64,000 nt of DNA from Myxococcota bacterium (GCA_040387835.1 JAZKCZ010000002.1:791276-855275); one strand, 5' to 3'. Counted from the first letter of the stretch, positions 51,992 to 61,532 are shown. Program-made: numbers and translations. The notes: generated from the letters alone by a model not told the origin.

Positions 51992-53051
51992 TCAAACGGT
52001 TCTTCCAGGACAACTGGGGCAGATAACGGACGCGAGCGTTGCCTCCTGCTTGCCTTACAAAGACTCGGATACTGCGCATCAATGCTTATTGATAGCAAAC
52101 CCTTATCAAGGTGCTGCTCGTGTATTTGATGCGATGGCGAATCAGTTTGTGCTCTCTCCGATTGGCTATTTCCCTTTGGCAGTTGCCTCCGGAAAGGCGC
52201 CGAATCAGGTAGCGACATTGGATGGCAAGACTTTTGTGCTGGATCCGGTGACGCGCGCCATTTATGAAATTCCCTCGAGTTTGATATCGCCTTTAGCGCC
52301 AATGAAGGGTTTGGATTTTACCCCAAATCTATTTGTCTTAACCAAAGACGATATGGGCAAGATTTGGGCTTTGGTGTCCGATAACTTCACGATTATCCAT
52401 GCGGTCCCCCTAGAAGCAGGAGCAGCGTTTAGCTTTGACATGGGCATGGCCGTCAACCTGATCCAGGTTGATTTGAGCCATCAATACTTCTTTGTTGCTA
52501 GCGGAGCTAACTTGTTCCAGTTTGCCGTCGGCGCAATTTTCACCGCAGGCGGACCTAAAATCCCAGAGGCGCTGGTTCAAACATCTGCTATTCGTGCGAT
52601 GGCTGCTGATGCGACCAATTTCTACCTTAGTTTGGCCGAGAAAAAGTTGGTGGTTTACAGCACCGTAAACGAGACTGCTCAGGGAAGCATGACCCTCGAT
52701 GCTGTGGCGCAAGCGATTTATTTACCTGGTAGTATGGCAGGCACGCCTACGCCCTGCTGCAACGGCGCCAAAGAGTGGATAGCCGTTTTGCTGACAAACG
52801 GCGGGTTTCAGTATTTGGCCTACACAAACGGCGTATTCGGCGAAACGCAAAAGCTCTTTATCCCTGATGACAGCGGGATTAGCTCTTTTGCGCTGAGTAA
52901 CCCCATCAAGTTATTGGGCGTCAATGCCACAGGGCATGGAAACGACGGGCTTGGCTGCGAACGGCGCTTGTTTTTGGTGTATTCCGGTACCCTTTTAAAT
53001 ACCTGCGAAGGCAGCAGAGTGGTTAAGCGTCTGGATCAAATGGCGTATTAA
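51930..53051 (+). CDS. second lipoprotein, propeller-like
   Basis: The 373-residue product begins at ATG 51930 with a lipoprotein signal (LLLLSLLILSAGSSC). Its beta-rich chain has short repeated units (LATLDGKTFVLDPVTRAIYE, YFFVASGANLFQFAVG, NFYLSLAEKKLVVYSTVN) and extra cysteines late in the sequence (CCNGAKEW, LGCERR). It overlaps the preceding lipoprotein gene, so the two are coupled, and it is followed 26 bases later by pilM. Function unknown; an adhesion or envelope role is possible. Confidence 0.7.
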   Translation: MRILLLLSLLILSAGSSCLDSQTVLPGQLGQITDASVASCLPYKDSDTAHQCLLIANPYQGAARVFDAMANQFVLSPIGYFPLAVASGKAPNQVATLDGKTFVLDPVTRAIYEIPSSLISPLAPMKGLDFTPNLFVLTKDDMGKIWALVSDNFTIIHAVPLEAGAAFSFDMGMAVNLIQVDLSHQYFFVASGANLFQFAVGAIFTAGGPKIPEALVQTSAIRAMAADATNFYLSLAEKKLVVYSTVNETAQGSMTLDAVAQAIYLPGSMAGTPTPCCNGAKEWIAVLLTNGGFQYLAYTNGVFGETQKLFIPDDSGISSFALSNPIKLLGVNATGHGNDGLGCERRLFLVYSGTLLNTCEGSRVVKRLDQMAY

Positions 53052-53077
53052 GCCGGCTTTGACGTATACTCTAGACT

Positions 53078-54049
53078 ATGTGGAAATTCGGCTCCAAATG
53101 GTCAGTGGGCGTAGACCTGGGTTCTGAGAGCGTTAAAATTGTCTGCCTGGCTCAAACCGGAAAGACCTATAACTTGGTTTCTTACGGCATGTTCTATCGC
53201 GAACATGTGGAAGCAATTAGAGAAACGCTCTCGCATCCAAACTTGCAAAAAGCAAATCTCAGAGTTTCCATCAAAGACTCGCTGGTCAAAATCCGAAAAC
53301 TCGAACTTCCTCCTGCCCCTGCTGATGAGCTGACACAAATGGTTCAAATGGCTTTAGGCCAGCAATTGGCGGGTCCAATCGAAAACTATATCCTGCGTTA
53401 TCAACCGCTGCAAAAAGCGGTGTTCATCGCGGAAAGAAAGCAGGTTGATGACTATTTGGTTGAGCTTAAGCAGTGGGGCATTCTAAATCCTGCCGTTGTG
53501 GAGCCAAGGCTAAACTCTCTCGCCTTGGCAGCGCTTCATAACCACCCAATCCAAGCAGGCGAGAGATTGGCGATTGTAGATATCGGACGAGGCACAGCTT
53601 TGTTTGCCGTGGTTTCCAACGAGGGTCTGCTGTTTGGTAGAAACCTGTCAGATGCCGATGGCGAAGATTTGTTCAAGCAAATCGCGAATCGCATGGGGAG
53701 CTCTGTCGAAGAAGTTGATCGGAGAAAACGAGCTGACCCTGCCTTTTTAACACTGCAAAATCCGGACGCCAAAGAACCGATTATTCAGTGGCTTTATAAA
53801 GTGGCGGTAGAGATACAGAACTCAGTTGAAAACTATGAGTTGCAATTCCCGAACCAAAAAGTAACCGGCCTGATTCTCGCAGGCGGCGCCTCGAAAATAT
53901 CGGGCCTTTCTGGCTACGTTCAAGATACTTTAAAGCTGAGCGCTACGTATATAGATGCATTTGCTCGTGTGAACACATCGGGTTTTCCTGTCGAGAATTT
54001 TGGCGAGCAAGGACATTTTTACGCTGCGGCCGTGGGGCTGGCTTTGTGA
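53078..54049 (+). CDS. pilM: type IV pilus-type PilM actin-like protein
   Basis: The 323-residue protein has the PilM/FtsA-like pattern: WSVGVDLGSESVKIVCLA at the start, LRVSIKDSLVKIRKLELPPA, RLAIVDIGRGTALFAVVSNE, and LILAGGASKISGLSGYVQDT near the end. PilM links the pilus machinery in the inner membrane to cytoplasmic partners through PilN. No pilN, pilO, pilP or pilQ gene follows: the next gene, rlmE, is convergent. The true partners are elsewhere, or this member has another role. Confidence 0.85.
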   Translation: MWKFGSKWSVGVDLGSESVKIVCLAQTGKTYNLVSYGMFYREHVEAIRETLSHPNLQKANLRVSIKDSLVKIRKLELPPAPADELTQMVQMALGQQLAGPIENYILRYQPLQKAVFIAERKQVDDYLVELKQWGILNPAVVEPRLNSLALAALHNHPIQAGERLAIVDIGRGTALFAVVSNEGLLFGRNLSDADGEDLFKQIANRMGSSVEEVDRRKRADPAFLTLQNPDAKEPIIQWLYKVAVEIQNSVENYELQFPNQKVTGLILAGGASKISGLSGYVQDTLKLSATYIDAFARVNTSGFPVENFGEQGHFYAAAVGLAL

Positions 54050-54618
54050 TAGCCAAGGCCTAAAACATAAGTTTCCATGCTGCCTGAGCGTGTGCTTTGA
54101 GGGCGTCTGATTTTGACTTCTTTGAACATGCTGCGACAGGTTTTTAAGTAGTCGGGCATGCCGCCGCCTTCCAAGACTTTGACGCAGAAGTTGCCACCTG
54201 GCTTCAGTACGCGAGCCGCGATTTCCAGCGCTTTTTCGCATAGACCTAAGCTTCTGTCTTGATCCACACTTTTGATGCCGCAAGTTTTTGGAGCCATGTC
54301 GCTCAGGACCACATCAAACGAGCCGGCTGGGATTTCGACCTCGAAGATATCGCCCTGGATAAATTGAACGTGAGGACCAAAGCTAAGCGCTAAAGGTGAC
54401 AAGTCGATGCCAATTACTTTGCCACCACCTGGGCCGACCTTTCTTTCCACATATTGCAGCCACGAACCTGGGGAGCAGCCTAGATCTAAAACTTTGGCTG
54501 AGCCTTTGATTAGCCCAAAATTTTTATCGATTTCTTCAAGCTTAAAAATAGAGCGCGCCACGAAACCTTGTTTCTTGGCAGCTTGATAGTAAGGGTCTTT
54601 GCGGTTGTATTGAGCCAT
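54019..54618 (-). CDS. rlmE: 23S rRNA (uridine2552-2'-O)-methyltransferase RlmE
   Basis: RlmE (FtsJ/RrmJ) methylates U2552 of 23S rRNA. The 199 residues contain RSIFKLEEIDKNFGLIKGSA, the SAM motif VLDLGCSPGSWLQYVE, VIGIDLSPL, VVLSDMAPKTCG and the catalytic Lys in GGNFCVKVLEGGG. Its last 31 bases overlap the convergent pilM gene. Confidence 0.95.
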   Translation of the reverse strand: MAQYNRKDPYYQAAKKQGFVARSIFKLEEIDKNFGLIKGSAKVLDLGCSPGSWLQYVERKVGPGGGKVIGIDLSPLALSFGPHVQFIQGDIFEVEIPAGSFDVVLSDMAPKTCGIKSVDQDRSLGLCEKALEIAARVLKPGGNFCVKVLEGGGMPDYLKTCRSMFKEVKIRRPQSTRSGSMETYVLGLGYHKASPTAAA

Positions 54619-54663
54619 AAATATTGCTTAGTGGAAAGTTTTAACTACACAGATTCGTTTACG

Positions 54664-54693
54664 TTGACAACTGACCTCGTTTACTGCTTTGAT
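54664..54693 (+). promoter_or_regulatory. candidate sigma-70 promoter for ihfA
   Basis: A perfect -35 TTGACA (54664-54669) lies 18 bases before TTTGAT (54688-54693), which matches 4 of 6 -10 positions. The predicted transcript start falls at the ATG of ihfA at 54701, which would give a leaderless message. No Shine-Dalgarno sequence precedes that ATG strongly. Confidence 0.4.
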
Positions 54694-54700
54694 AGAAAGT

Positions 54701-55009
54701 ATGTCTGAGACGCAAACCCTGACTAAAGCCGATATCGCGAATGCTATCTCTCAAAAAATGGGATTTTCGAAGACGCAATGCGCTGTCCTTGTCGACAAAG
54801 TTTTTGAATTAATTAAAGATTGTCTGGCCAGAGGCGAAGAAGTCAAAATTAGCAGTTTAGGCAGGTTTCAAGTCCGGCAAAAAAATGCCAGAAGGGGTAG
54901 AAACCCACAAACGGGCGAGCCTTTAGAAATTTCGGCTCGAAAAGTCGTTACCTTTAAATCTAGTCCCGTGCTGCGTGGCTTAATGGAAGAAAATCATGCA
55001 GGAAATTGA
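54701..55009 (+). CDS. ihfA: integration host factor alpha subunit
   Basis: DNA-bending HU/IHF family protein of 102 residues. LTKADIANAISQKMGFSK and the beta-arm signature GRNPQTGEPLEI are diagnostic for IHF alpha. The usual start is ATG 54701; a TTG lies four codons upstream. It overlaps the merR-like gene by 14 bases, an ihfA-merR order seen in many deltaproteobacteria. Confidence 0.93.
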   Translation: MSETQTLTKADIANAISQKMGFSKTQCAVLVDKVFELIKDCLARGEEVKISSLGRFQVRQKNARRGRNPQTGEPLEISARKVVTFKSSPVLRGLMEENHAGN

Positions 55010-55316
55010 GCTGCCCAATAAAAAATATTTCAAAATTGGTGAAACTTCGATTTTACTTGGGGTTAAGCCTCATGTGCTTCGATACTGGGAAACCGAGTTC
55101 CCACAAATTAGACCCTTCAAGTCGGGCACTGGCCAACGGCTTTACAAACGCTCCGATTTAGAGGCTTTAGCTAAAATTCAAAGACTTCTATATAGAGAGC
55201 GCTTCACTATTGCAGGCGCGAAACAGGCCCTTAAAACACCTGAACTCAATCCGCTTCAGCAAGGGCTCTTGTCTATTAAGAAAGAACTTGAAACTATCCT
55301 TCAATTATTGAAATGA
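54996..55316 (+). CDS. MerR-family transcriptional regulator
   Basis: The 106-residue protein has the MerR winged helix (FKIGETSILLGVKPHVLRYW, ETEFPQIRPFKSGTGQRLYK) and a short dimerisation helix. There are no metal-binding cysteines at the end, so it belongs to the short, DNA-binding-only group next to ihfA. Targets are not known. Its stop overlaps the mutS start in an ATGA. Confidence 0.92.
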   Translation: MQEIELPNKKYFKIGETSILLGVKPHVLRYWETEFPQIRPFKSGTGQRLYKRSDLEALAKIQRLLYRERFTIAGAKQALKTPELNPLQQGLLSIKKELETILQLLK

Positions 55317-57742
55317 CACCCATGCAACGCCAGTGGGCTGCCGCTAAAGAGCGAGCCAAAGATGCCATATTGCTTTTTCGCATGGGCGACTTTTACGAGC
55401 TTTTTGCCGACGACGCCATCAAAGCCGCCCCGATTTTAGAGCTTGCTCTAACCTCGCGCGATAAAGGCACACCCATGGCCGGCTTTCCGCACACGGCCGC
55501 CCCGGCTTATATCGCCAAGCTGGTTGCTCTGGGTTTTAAGGTAGCGATCTGCGATCAAATCGAAGATCCCAAAGCCACTAAAGGCCTGGTCAAGCGGGAC
55601 ATTACGCGCATCGTTACGCCCGGCACGGTAACTGATGATGATGGCCTAAAGTCGGGCCAAAATAATTATTTGGTCGCCATCGTTGCTCTGGCCAAAGGCC
55701 AGTTTAGCTTAAGCGCCTTAGATTTATCCACAGGCGAGTTTCTGCAGACTTCTACTTCGCATGCGCAAAGCGTGCTCGATGAAGTGAGCAAGCTTAGCCC
55801 GGTTGAAATTCTTATCGGCGGTGAATTTTGGCCTATCGGTCTGTTGGAAAGGCTTGAGCAAGTAGCCAACCAAACTCGATCTTGTCGCCTGGAGTCTTTT
55901 ACCGATTCGACCAAGATCACCGCCAGCGATTTAATCAAACGTTATGTGACAGACACACAAGGCGGCAGCTTTTCCTTTCTGGAAGAGCCCAGGCCTTATT
56001 CAATCGACAACGAATTAATCATCGATTCTCTATCCAGAGAACATCTAGATCTGACTGGTTTGGCGAGCGTGCTACATCGCACCTGCACCGCGATGGGCTC
56101 CAGGCAAATGAACCGCTGGCTTGCGGCACCTTCAACCAATTTGGAAGAAATCCTAGCGCGCCAGGCCAAGGTACAGACCTTGCTGGATGAGCCCGCCAAG
56201 CGCCGAGCCATTCGAGAGATCTTAAAGCATCTGTATGATTTGGAGCGCCTCACCGTCAAAGTTGCAGCCGCTAGAATCAACCCGCGCGAGCTGGCGAACC
56301 TGCGAGACTCGCTTTCGCACCTACCTGCGCTAATCCAAGCTTCTGAAGAAATGCCAGGCAGTGGTTTCCACTTGGCTGACGTCCACCAACTTTTGGCTTC
56401 TGCCTTGGCTGAAAATCCACCCTTAAGCTTCAAAGAAGGCGGTGTTTTCTGCAAAGGTTTCGATGCGCAACTCGATGAGTATTCCGAATACGCCTCCGGG
56501 GGCAGGGATCAAATCGCCGCCATTGAAAGCCGCGAAAAAGAACTCACCGGTATTGCTAGCTTAAAAATCAAATACACCCGGGTTTTTGGCTATTATATAG
56601 AGGTTACCAGTACACACTTATCCAAAGTCCCGGCGCACTATAAACGCAAGCAAACCATCGCCAACGGCGAGCGCTACGTTACGCCAGAGCTCATGCGTCT
56701 GGAAGAAATGGTTTCAACGGCTGACATTCGCAGGCTGGCGAAAGAAGCAGAGCTTTTTGAACAGCTACGACAAAGCCTGCTCACCCACACCTCCCGCTTA
56801 TTCTCGGTCGCCGCCTGGATTGCCAAGCTGGACACCTTAGCGGCTTTCGCTGAACTTGCTGAAGAGCGACGCTACGTCAAACCTGAACTTTTACCCGCTG
56901 AACAAAACTGCCTTGAAATTCAAAGCGGCAGGCACCCCATTTTAGAAGCGCTGCATTTAAAAAAAGGTGAAAGCTTTGTGCCAAACAGCGTCGCCTTAAA
57001 CGCCGATAATCGTCAGATTCTGTTGATTACCGGTCCTAACATGGCGGGTAAGAGCACCATCATGCGGCAAGTGGCGTTAATCCAGCTACTCGCCCAAGCA
57101 GGCTCATATGTGCCTGCAGATTCGGCTCGCTTAAGTTTGTGCGATCGGATCTTCACACGCGTAGGCGCCTCAGACGATGCTCGCTCCGGACGCTCGACTT
57201 TCATGGTCGAAATGAGCGAGACGGCACATATATTGAACCATGCCACCAAATATTCATTGGTGCTACTCGATGAAATCGGACGCGGCACCAGCACCTTCGA
57301 TGGTTTATCCATCGCCTGGGCAGTGGTCGAGTATCTGCATAATCACATTGGCGCCCGCACGCTTTTTGCAACGCATTATCACGAACTCACCAAGCTATCT
57401 GAAAGCTTGGCGAGAATGCACAACGTCCAAGTTTCTGTTTTAGAAAAAGCGGGCGACATTCAGTTTCTATACACACTGGCAGAGGGCGCTGCCGAGAAAA
57501 GCTACGGCATTCAAGTAGCTAAACTTGCAGGCCTGCCCCGCCATGTTCTTGAGCGCGCGAGCGAAGTGCTGGCGTCTTTAGAAGAAGACAAGCCAGCACC
57601 AAAGATCTCAAAGCCAAAACCCGCTCAGTTGACTTTGTTTGCGGATCCAATTCATTTGGCGCTGAAAGGCATCGATCTAAACCAAATAACCCCGATGCAG
57701 GCTCTGACAATGCTGGCAAACCTAAAAGAGCTGGCGTTATAA
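55313..57742 (+). CDS. mutS: DNA mismatch repair protein MutS
   Basis: Mismatch-recognition ATPase of 809 residues. The N-terminal FRMGDFYELF holds the mismatch-reading Phe-X-Glu, followed by TSRDKGTPMAGFPHTAAPAY. The clamp and lever region follows (KIKYTRVFGYYIEVT), then Walker A ITGPNMAGKSTIMRQVALI, SGRSTFMVEMSETAHIL and LLDEIGRGTSTFDGLSIAW. It is slightly shorter than E. coli MutS (853). It is the third gene of ihfA-merR-mutS. Confidence 0.98.
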   Translation: MTPMQRQWAAAKERAKDAILLFRMGDFYELFADDAIKAAPILELALTSRDKGTPMAGFPHTAAPAYIAKLVALGFKVAICDQIEDPKATKGLVKRDITRIVTPGTVTDDDGLKSGQNNYLVAIVALAKGQFSLSALDLSTGEFLQTSTSHAQSVLDEVSKLSPVEILIGGEFWPIGLLERLEQVANQTRSCRLESFTDSTKITASDLIKRYVTDTQGGSFSFLEEPRPYSIDNELIIDSLSREHLDLTGLASVLHRTCTAMGSRQMNRWLAAPSTNLEEILARQAKVQTLLDEPAKRRAIREILKHLYDLERLTVKVAAARINPRELANLRDSLSHLPALIQASEEMPGSGFHLADVHQLLASALAENPPLSFKEGGVFCKGFDAQLDEYSEYASGGRDQIAAIESREKELTGIASLKIKYTRVFGYYIEVTSTHLSKVPAHYKRKQTIANGERYVTPELMRLEEMVSTADIRRLAKEAELFEQLRQSLLTHTSRLFSVAAWIAKLDTLAAFAELAEERRYVKPELLPAEQNCLEIQSGRHPILEALHLKKGESFVPNSVALNADNRQILLITGPNMAGKSTIMRQVALIQLLAQAGSYVPADSARLSLCDRIFTRVGASDDARSGRSTFMVEMSETAHILNHATKYSLVLLDEIGRGTSTFDGLSIAWAVVEYLHNHIGARTLFATHYHELTKLSESLARMHNVQVSVLEKAGDIQFLYTLAEGAAEKSYGIQVAKLAGLPRHVLERASEVLASLEEDKPAPKISKPKPAQLTLFADPIHLALKGIDLNQITPMQALTMLANLKELAL

Positions 57743-57753
57743 CTTGTTTATTT

Positions 57754-58845
57754 TCAGTTAAATAGCTTCAAAAAGTTGGCGGTCTGAGTCTTCAACCGCA
57801 TGTGAATGTACATCTGTTTACCTGCATCAATTAGAGAGCCTATAAAAACTGTTTGAACCCCTTCCCAGGATGGCCCGTTTCTCAGAAGACCGCAAAACTT
57901 TGGTATAAAGGCGACCATAGTATACGTTGAGCCTATTAGTCCTAATGCCACAACTGCGTTCCAAGTTCTTTCATCTGGATCGTTGACAACTTCGTCTTTT
58001 GCACTATAGAACACTGGTTTCAACGCTGTGCGGAAAAAACCATAACCGCATGTCCCTATTGCAAACAATAATGCGCCTCTTTTAAAATAAACTACACCCC
58101 TGCCAGGCAGGGCACCTGGGGGTCCTTGGATCGCGAGAGGGGCCGCGGGTCCGGCAGCTATTGCTTGTTGGGCGATAGCGCGTGTTAGCAATGCAGCTTC
58201 CATTGACATAATCCATTGCTCATTCGTGGTATATCTTACTTGTTCTTGGTTCTCGATAGCTTCTCGATCAGCATCCTCCTCCTGACAAAAAGCATAGCGT
58301 TGCATCCCATCAAGCCTTTCTTTTTCCCGACGGAACCACTCGATCTGGCTGGACGACCTATCTAAATGGGGTATGGATGTGCCGCCAGGAAAATGGGAAG
58401 TGCTCGCGCTAGCGGGCGACGGAAGAAACGCTGGCGATCGAGGAAACCCATCAAAATTGTCGCCAATGGCACTTGCGGCACCATTTAATGGTTGGTTAGG
58501 GAGCGCGGATGCGGGGTCACCCAACGAAGTTGGCAAAGGATCACTGGCACGAGGTGTGTTATCTGCACTCCACGGCGGACCATCCAACCCTTGTTCTTCG
58601 AGGTTAAGATGGCCGGGTTTGTTTGTGCTGCTTGCCCCTCTATCTTCGCTCAGAAGCTTGGAACTTGGAGCGTCAGTATATTGACGGTCGAGGGGAAAAC
58701 CGTCTTCGCTGGAAGGCGGGTTGCTGGGTTGCTCGTTGCTATCTACCCTGGGGAATTGCGGCAGGCCTCCAGCTGGGTCCATCATTGCGAGAAGCTTACC
58801 AGATAATCCAATTGCGACGACGAAGGCTATTTTTATTGTTCCCAT
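57754..58845 (-). CDS. secreted/membrane protein with Pro/Ser-rich region
   Basis: The 363-residue product has a signal-like start (IKIAFVVAIGLSGKLLAM). A long Pro/Ser/Asn-rich disordered stretch (about 25-170) comes next, then a helical part (about 170-230) and two membrane segments near 260 and 310. AAAGGAAA lies 6 bases before ATG. No family is recognised. It flanks the MORN/BP74 island and shares that region's low-complexity, host-association style. Confidence 0.6.
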   Translation of the reverse strand: MGTIKIAFVVAIGLSGKLLAMMDPAGGLPQFPRVDSNEQPSNPPSSEDGFPLDRQYTDAPSSKLLSEDRGASSTNKPGHLNLEEQGLDGPPWSADNTPRASDPLPTSLGDPASALPNQPLNGAASAIGDNFDGFPRSPAFLPSPASASTSHFPGGTSIPHLDRSSSQIEWFRREKERLDGMQRYAFCQEEDADREAIENQEQVRYTTNEQWIMSMEAALLTRAIAQQAIAAGPAAPLAIQGPPGALPGRGVVYFKRGALLFAIGTCGYGFFRTALKPVFYSAKDEVVNDPDERTWNAVVALGLIGSTYTMVAFIPKFCGLLRNGPSWEGVQTVFIGSLIDAGKQMYIHMRLKTQTANFLKLFN

Positions 58846-59097
58846 ATATTTCCTTTCTCTGTTGAGATTTGTCAGATTTTACGAATGATGATCTGTTGCT
58901 CGTTGGTAGATTGTGCGAGCTGTATTGGTTTTGAGAAATTTGCTTTACTGTGGCGATATATTTTGGATATTCGTCAAAATTTTTTTTCTGATAACCACTT
59001 GCACGTCGAAAAACGATCATCTCGGTTTAGATTTATGTAAACTTTATGTTGTTTTGTCAATCAAGACTGCGGTGCTGGAACATCGCAATCAAATAGC

Positions 59098-59254
59098 CTA
59101 TTTAGAACCGTCCAGCTCTGCAAGCCTGTTGTCGCGTTTGTGAATTTTTTCACGCAACACATAACAGATAACTTTCAGCAGAGCTTGCACTGGGCGGGCG
59201 AAAGTCCGATTCATCGCTTAATGGTGAGACATCACGCTTCGGCCCTATATGCAT
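59098..59254 (-). pseudogene. decayed MORN-protein gene (fused N- and C-terminal fragments)
   Basis: The minus strand begins with ATG and codes 23 residues nearly identical to the start of the intact MORN protein at 59799-61532 (HIGPKRDVSPLSDESDFRPP). It then jumps to a second stretch matching that protein's residues 461-480 (VICYVLREKIHKRDNRLAEL), out of frame with the first. About 430 codons are deleted. The flanking 59030-59060 also matches the 3' flank of the intact copy, so this is a duplicated and collapsed gene. It occupies most of the 58846-59316 gap. Confidence 0.85.
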
Positions 59255-59316
59255 ATACACATTGTACCATACGATTTACGCCACATTCCGTTTCGGCTTT
59301 GGGATAACATCTACCC

Positions 59317-59739
59317 ATGAGACATATCGCCTTCCTTATTTTGAACCTGGCTGTCTTCATTGCAACGCCAGCGCATTTCTCTTTTGCCCAGGCCTATTTC
59401 GAAGTGGGGTTTAAAGGCAGTCCGGATAAATTTGTGATTAAATTGGTAAAGGAAGATCAAATCGCACATGCTCGCATGATTTTACGCAAAGAACCCACCG
59501 CCAAAACCCATATCCTGGGCACCATCGTTAAATCCAGAGCGATTTATAATGCCCGTTGGGGTTTTTATTTGGAGCCGACTTCCATTGGTTTCTTTGAAAA
59601 CATTACCGCTATCTGCGATGCATCGCCGCAGTATATTGAAAATAATTTGGTTAGCATTGGCAGCGATATATTGCCAAAGAGTCTCTGGTGTCCGTTGTCT
59701 TCGCAGTTAAGCAGAGAAGTTTTGATTCGTCACCTATAG
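59317..59739 (+). CDS. secreted BP74-like protein
   Basis: The 140-residue product has a signal peptide (IAFLILNLAVFIATPAHFSFA). The mature domain has the BP74 N-terminal domain pattern: AYFEVGF...KFVIKL, QIAHARMIL, THILGTIVKSRAIYNARWGF, YLEPTSIGFFENITAICDAS and LWCPLSSQLSREV. BP74 is a Dictyostelium protein, and the domain is known from fungi and actinobacteria. Its role in bacteria is unknown. A decayed copy of its last codons lies at 61553. It is part of the MORN/BP74 duplication unit. Confidence 0.78.
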   Translation: MRHIAFLILNLAVFIATPAHFSFAQAYFEVGFKGSPDKFVIKLVKEDQIAHARMILRKEPTAKTHILGTIVKSRAIYNARWGFYLEPTSIGFFENITAICDASPQYIENNLVSIGSDILPKSLWCPLSSQLSREVLIRHL

Positions 59740-59798
59740 TTAAATAGCTCCATAAAGTTGGCAGACACATGATGTAAACTTCAGATTATTTTGTCAAT

Positions 59799-61532
59799 TT
59801 AGCTCGAAAGCCCGTTAAGTAAATCATCGTAACCCGGAAGCGTTCTAATGGGTTCCCAGGGCCTTTTGGCATAGGCCCGATGATTCAAAACTAGTCTGCC
59901 TTGAACTTCAATTAAAGGTATTAATCCTCCTGGAATATTGCCAGGCTGAAAATAACTTAAGAATACGCCTCGATCACTTCTGACAACTGCAATCGTGCCG
60001 CCATTGCCATCACGTGCAACGATTGTTGATCCATTTTTCGTGGGAGCCACTAGCCGATCTTTAGCAATGACAGATAAATTTGTTGTTGGCTCCAGCTCTG
60101 CAAGTCTGTTGTCACGCTTATGAATTTTTTGACGCAATACATGACATATAACTTTCCGCGCATCTGCCAGGTTTACTTCTTGGGTCGAATTTTTACGTTC
60201 CAGTAGAACCTTTGTCCCATGTTCTTCTGGTGGACGCGTTTCAATAGCGTTTAACGCGGCTTCAAAGATTAATCGCCTCATACGGGTATAGGCGCGTAGC
60301 GACATTTGATTTCTGAGTACCGCAAAAATACATTCTATCGAGCAATTGCCAGATTTTTGATCGCTTTGCCAAATGGCATCTTTATAGGCGGGCATTTGTA
60401 GTTCTGCGCCTGGAATTTCGGAGATTAAATCATATGTCATTTTGGCATTCGTTCTTGACGCACGGTTGAGTATTCGAGCTATTAATTCTTCTGAAACTTG
60501 TTCGTTGGGAATTTTATATTTAATAACTGTTTGATATTTTGTTTTTCCATTAATTATGGCGGACGGGTGGTATTTTAGCCCGTCGCCTGAATTGAAAATT
60601 TTGATTAGTGAGCTTCCATCTGTATCTTTTTCGAGTGATAACATCATCGTATGTCCAGGGTAGCCATACGGTAATAACATCGGTTCACCTTTTGCCCATC
60701 TCTGATAGATATCACTGGCTGTCCCTGGTGAGTCACGGGAGAGATTTATATCGAAGGCCTGCTGAAGCTGACGATATTCTGGATACCTGTGAATTTTTAG
60801 AAAATCTTTGATGACGCCAAGTGTATATGGTAGCTTGCTTCCATAAGTTTCTAACCCGGCAATTAGTGTGCCAAAATGAAGATCTGCCAATGAATCGATA
60901 TTGCCGCAGATTTGCCAATCGATCATCGTGCCGGTGCTGGGGAGCCCGTTGGAGGAGACCTTTACTGGGCCTTTAAAAATGCCTTCTCGCGTAGTTCCCG
61001 ATATGGATACGCCATGGGTGTAAGTTAAAGTGCCTTGGCCATGGAACTTCCCATTTTGCATTTCACCTTCATAAACTGTCCCACTACTAAATATGGTCTT
61101 CCCATATCCGTGAGGATGTATGTTTATTTCTCCACTGTATCTGGTTCCGTCTCTATAATCCAATACACCTCGTCCTACAGGATCTCCATCTACAAAGCTG
61201 CCAGTATACTGGGCATAGGTTTCGTTTTGCTCTGAGTAATGGTAAGTGCCTTCTCCATTAATAGCGCCGAATTTCATCTGACCTGAATAAAATCCTCCGT
61301 CTGAAGAACTTAAGGTCCCCTGCCCATGGGGCTGCCCATTTAATGTTTCCCCTTCGTAAACATTTCCACTGGAATAGTGGATGACACGATGCTCTAGCAG
61401 GGGTGTATGAGGGGCTTGTAAGGGAACGGGGTTATCTGCTTTCTGATCATATGAATCAGAGTTCGCGCTGGGTGGTCGAAAGTCCGATTCATCACTTAAA
61501 GGTGAGACCTCACGCTTCGGTCCTACATGCAT
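59799..61532 (-). CDS. MORN-repeat protein with putative Cys-His catalytic domain (copy 2)
   Basis: The 577-residue protein has no signal peptide. Residues about 50-210 hold roughly six MORN repeats (GNVYEGETLNGQPHGQGTL, GTVYEGEMQNGKFHGQGTL). The central domain (about 215-430) contains H294 in GHTMMLSLEK, D317 in FNSGDGLKYH, Q392 and C397 in DQKSGNCSIECIFA, then LRNQMSLRAYTRMRRL. The H-D-Q-C order and spacing recall CE-clan cysteine peptidases and YopJ-type acetyltransferases (inference; no family named). The C-terminal 100 residues are a separate small domain. The same plan recurs in the next gene. Confidence 0.75.
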   Translation of the reverse strand: MHVGPKREVSPLSDESDFRPPSANSDSYDQKADNPVPLQAPHTPLLEHRVIHYSSGNVYEGETLNGQPHGQGTLSSSDGGFYSGQMKFGAINGEGTYHYSEQNETYAQYTGSFVDGDPVGRGVLDYRDGTRYSGEINIHPHGYGKTIFSSGTVYEGEMQNGKFHGQGTLTYTHGVSISGTTREGIFKGPVKVSSNGLPSTGTMIDWQICGNIDSLADLHFGTLIAGLETYGSKLPYTLGVIKDFLKIHRYPEYRQLQQAFDINLSRDSPGTASDIYQRWAKGEPMLLPYGYPGHTMMLSLEKDTDGSSLIKIFNSGDGLKYHPSAIINGKTKYQTVIKYKIPNEQVSEELIARILNRASRTNAKMTYDLISEIPGAELQMPAYKDAIWQSDQKSGNCSIECIFAVLRNQMSLRAYTRMRRLIFEAALNAIETRPPEEHGTKVLLERKNSTQEVNLADARKVICHVLRQKIHKRDNRLAELEPTTNLSVIAKDRLVAPTKNGSTIVARDGNGGTIAVVRSDRGVFLSYFQPGNIPGGLIPLIEVQGRLVLNHRAYAKRPWEPIRTLPGYDDLLNGLSS

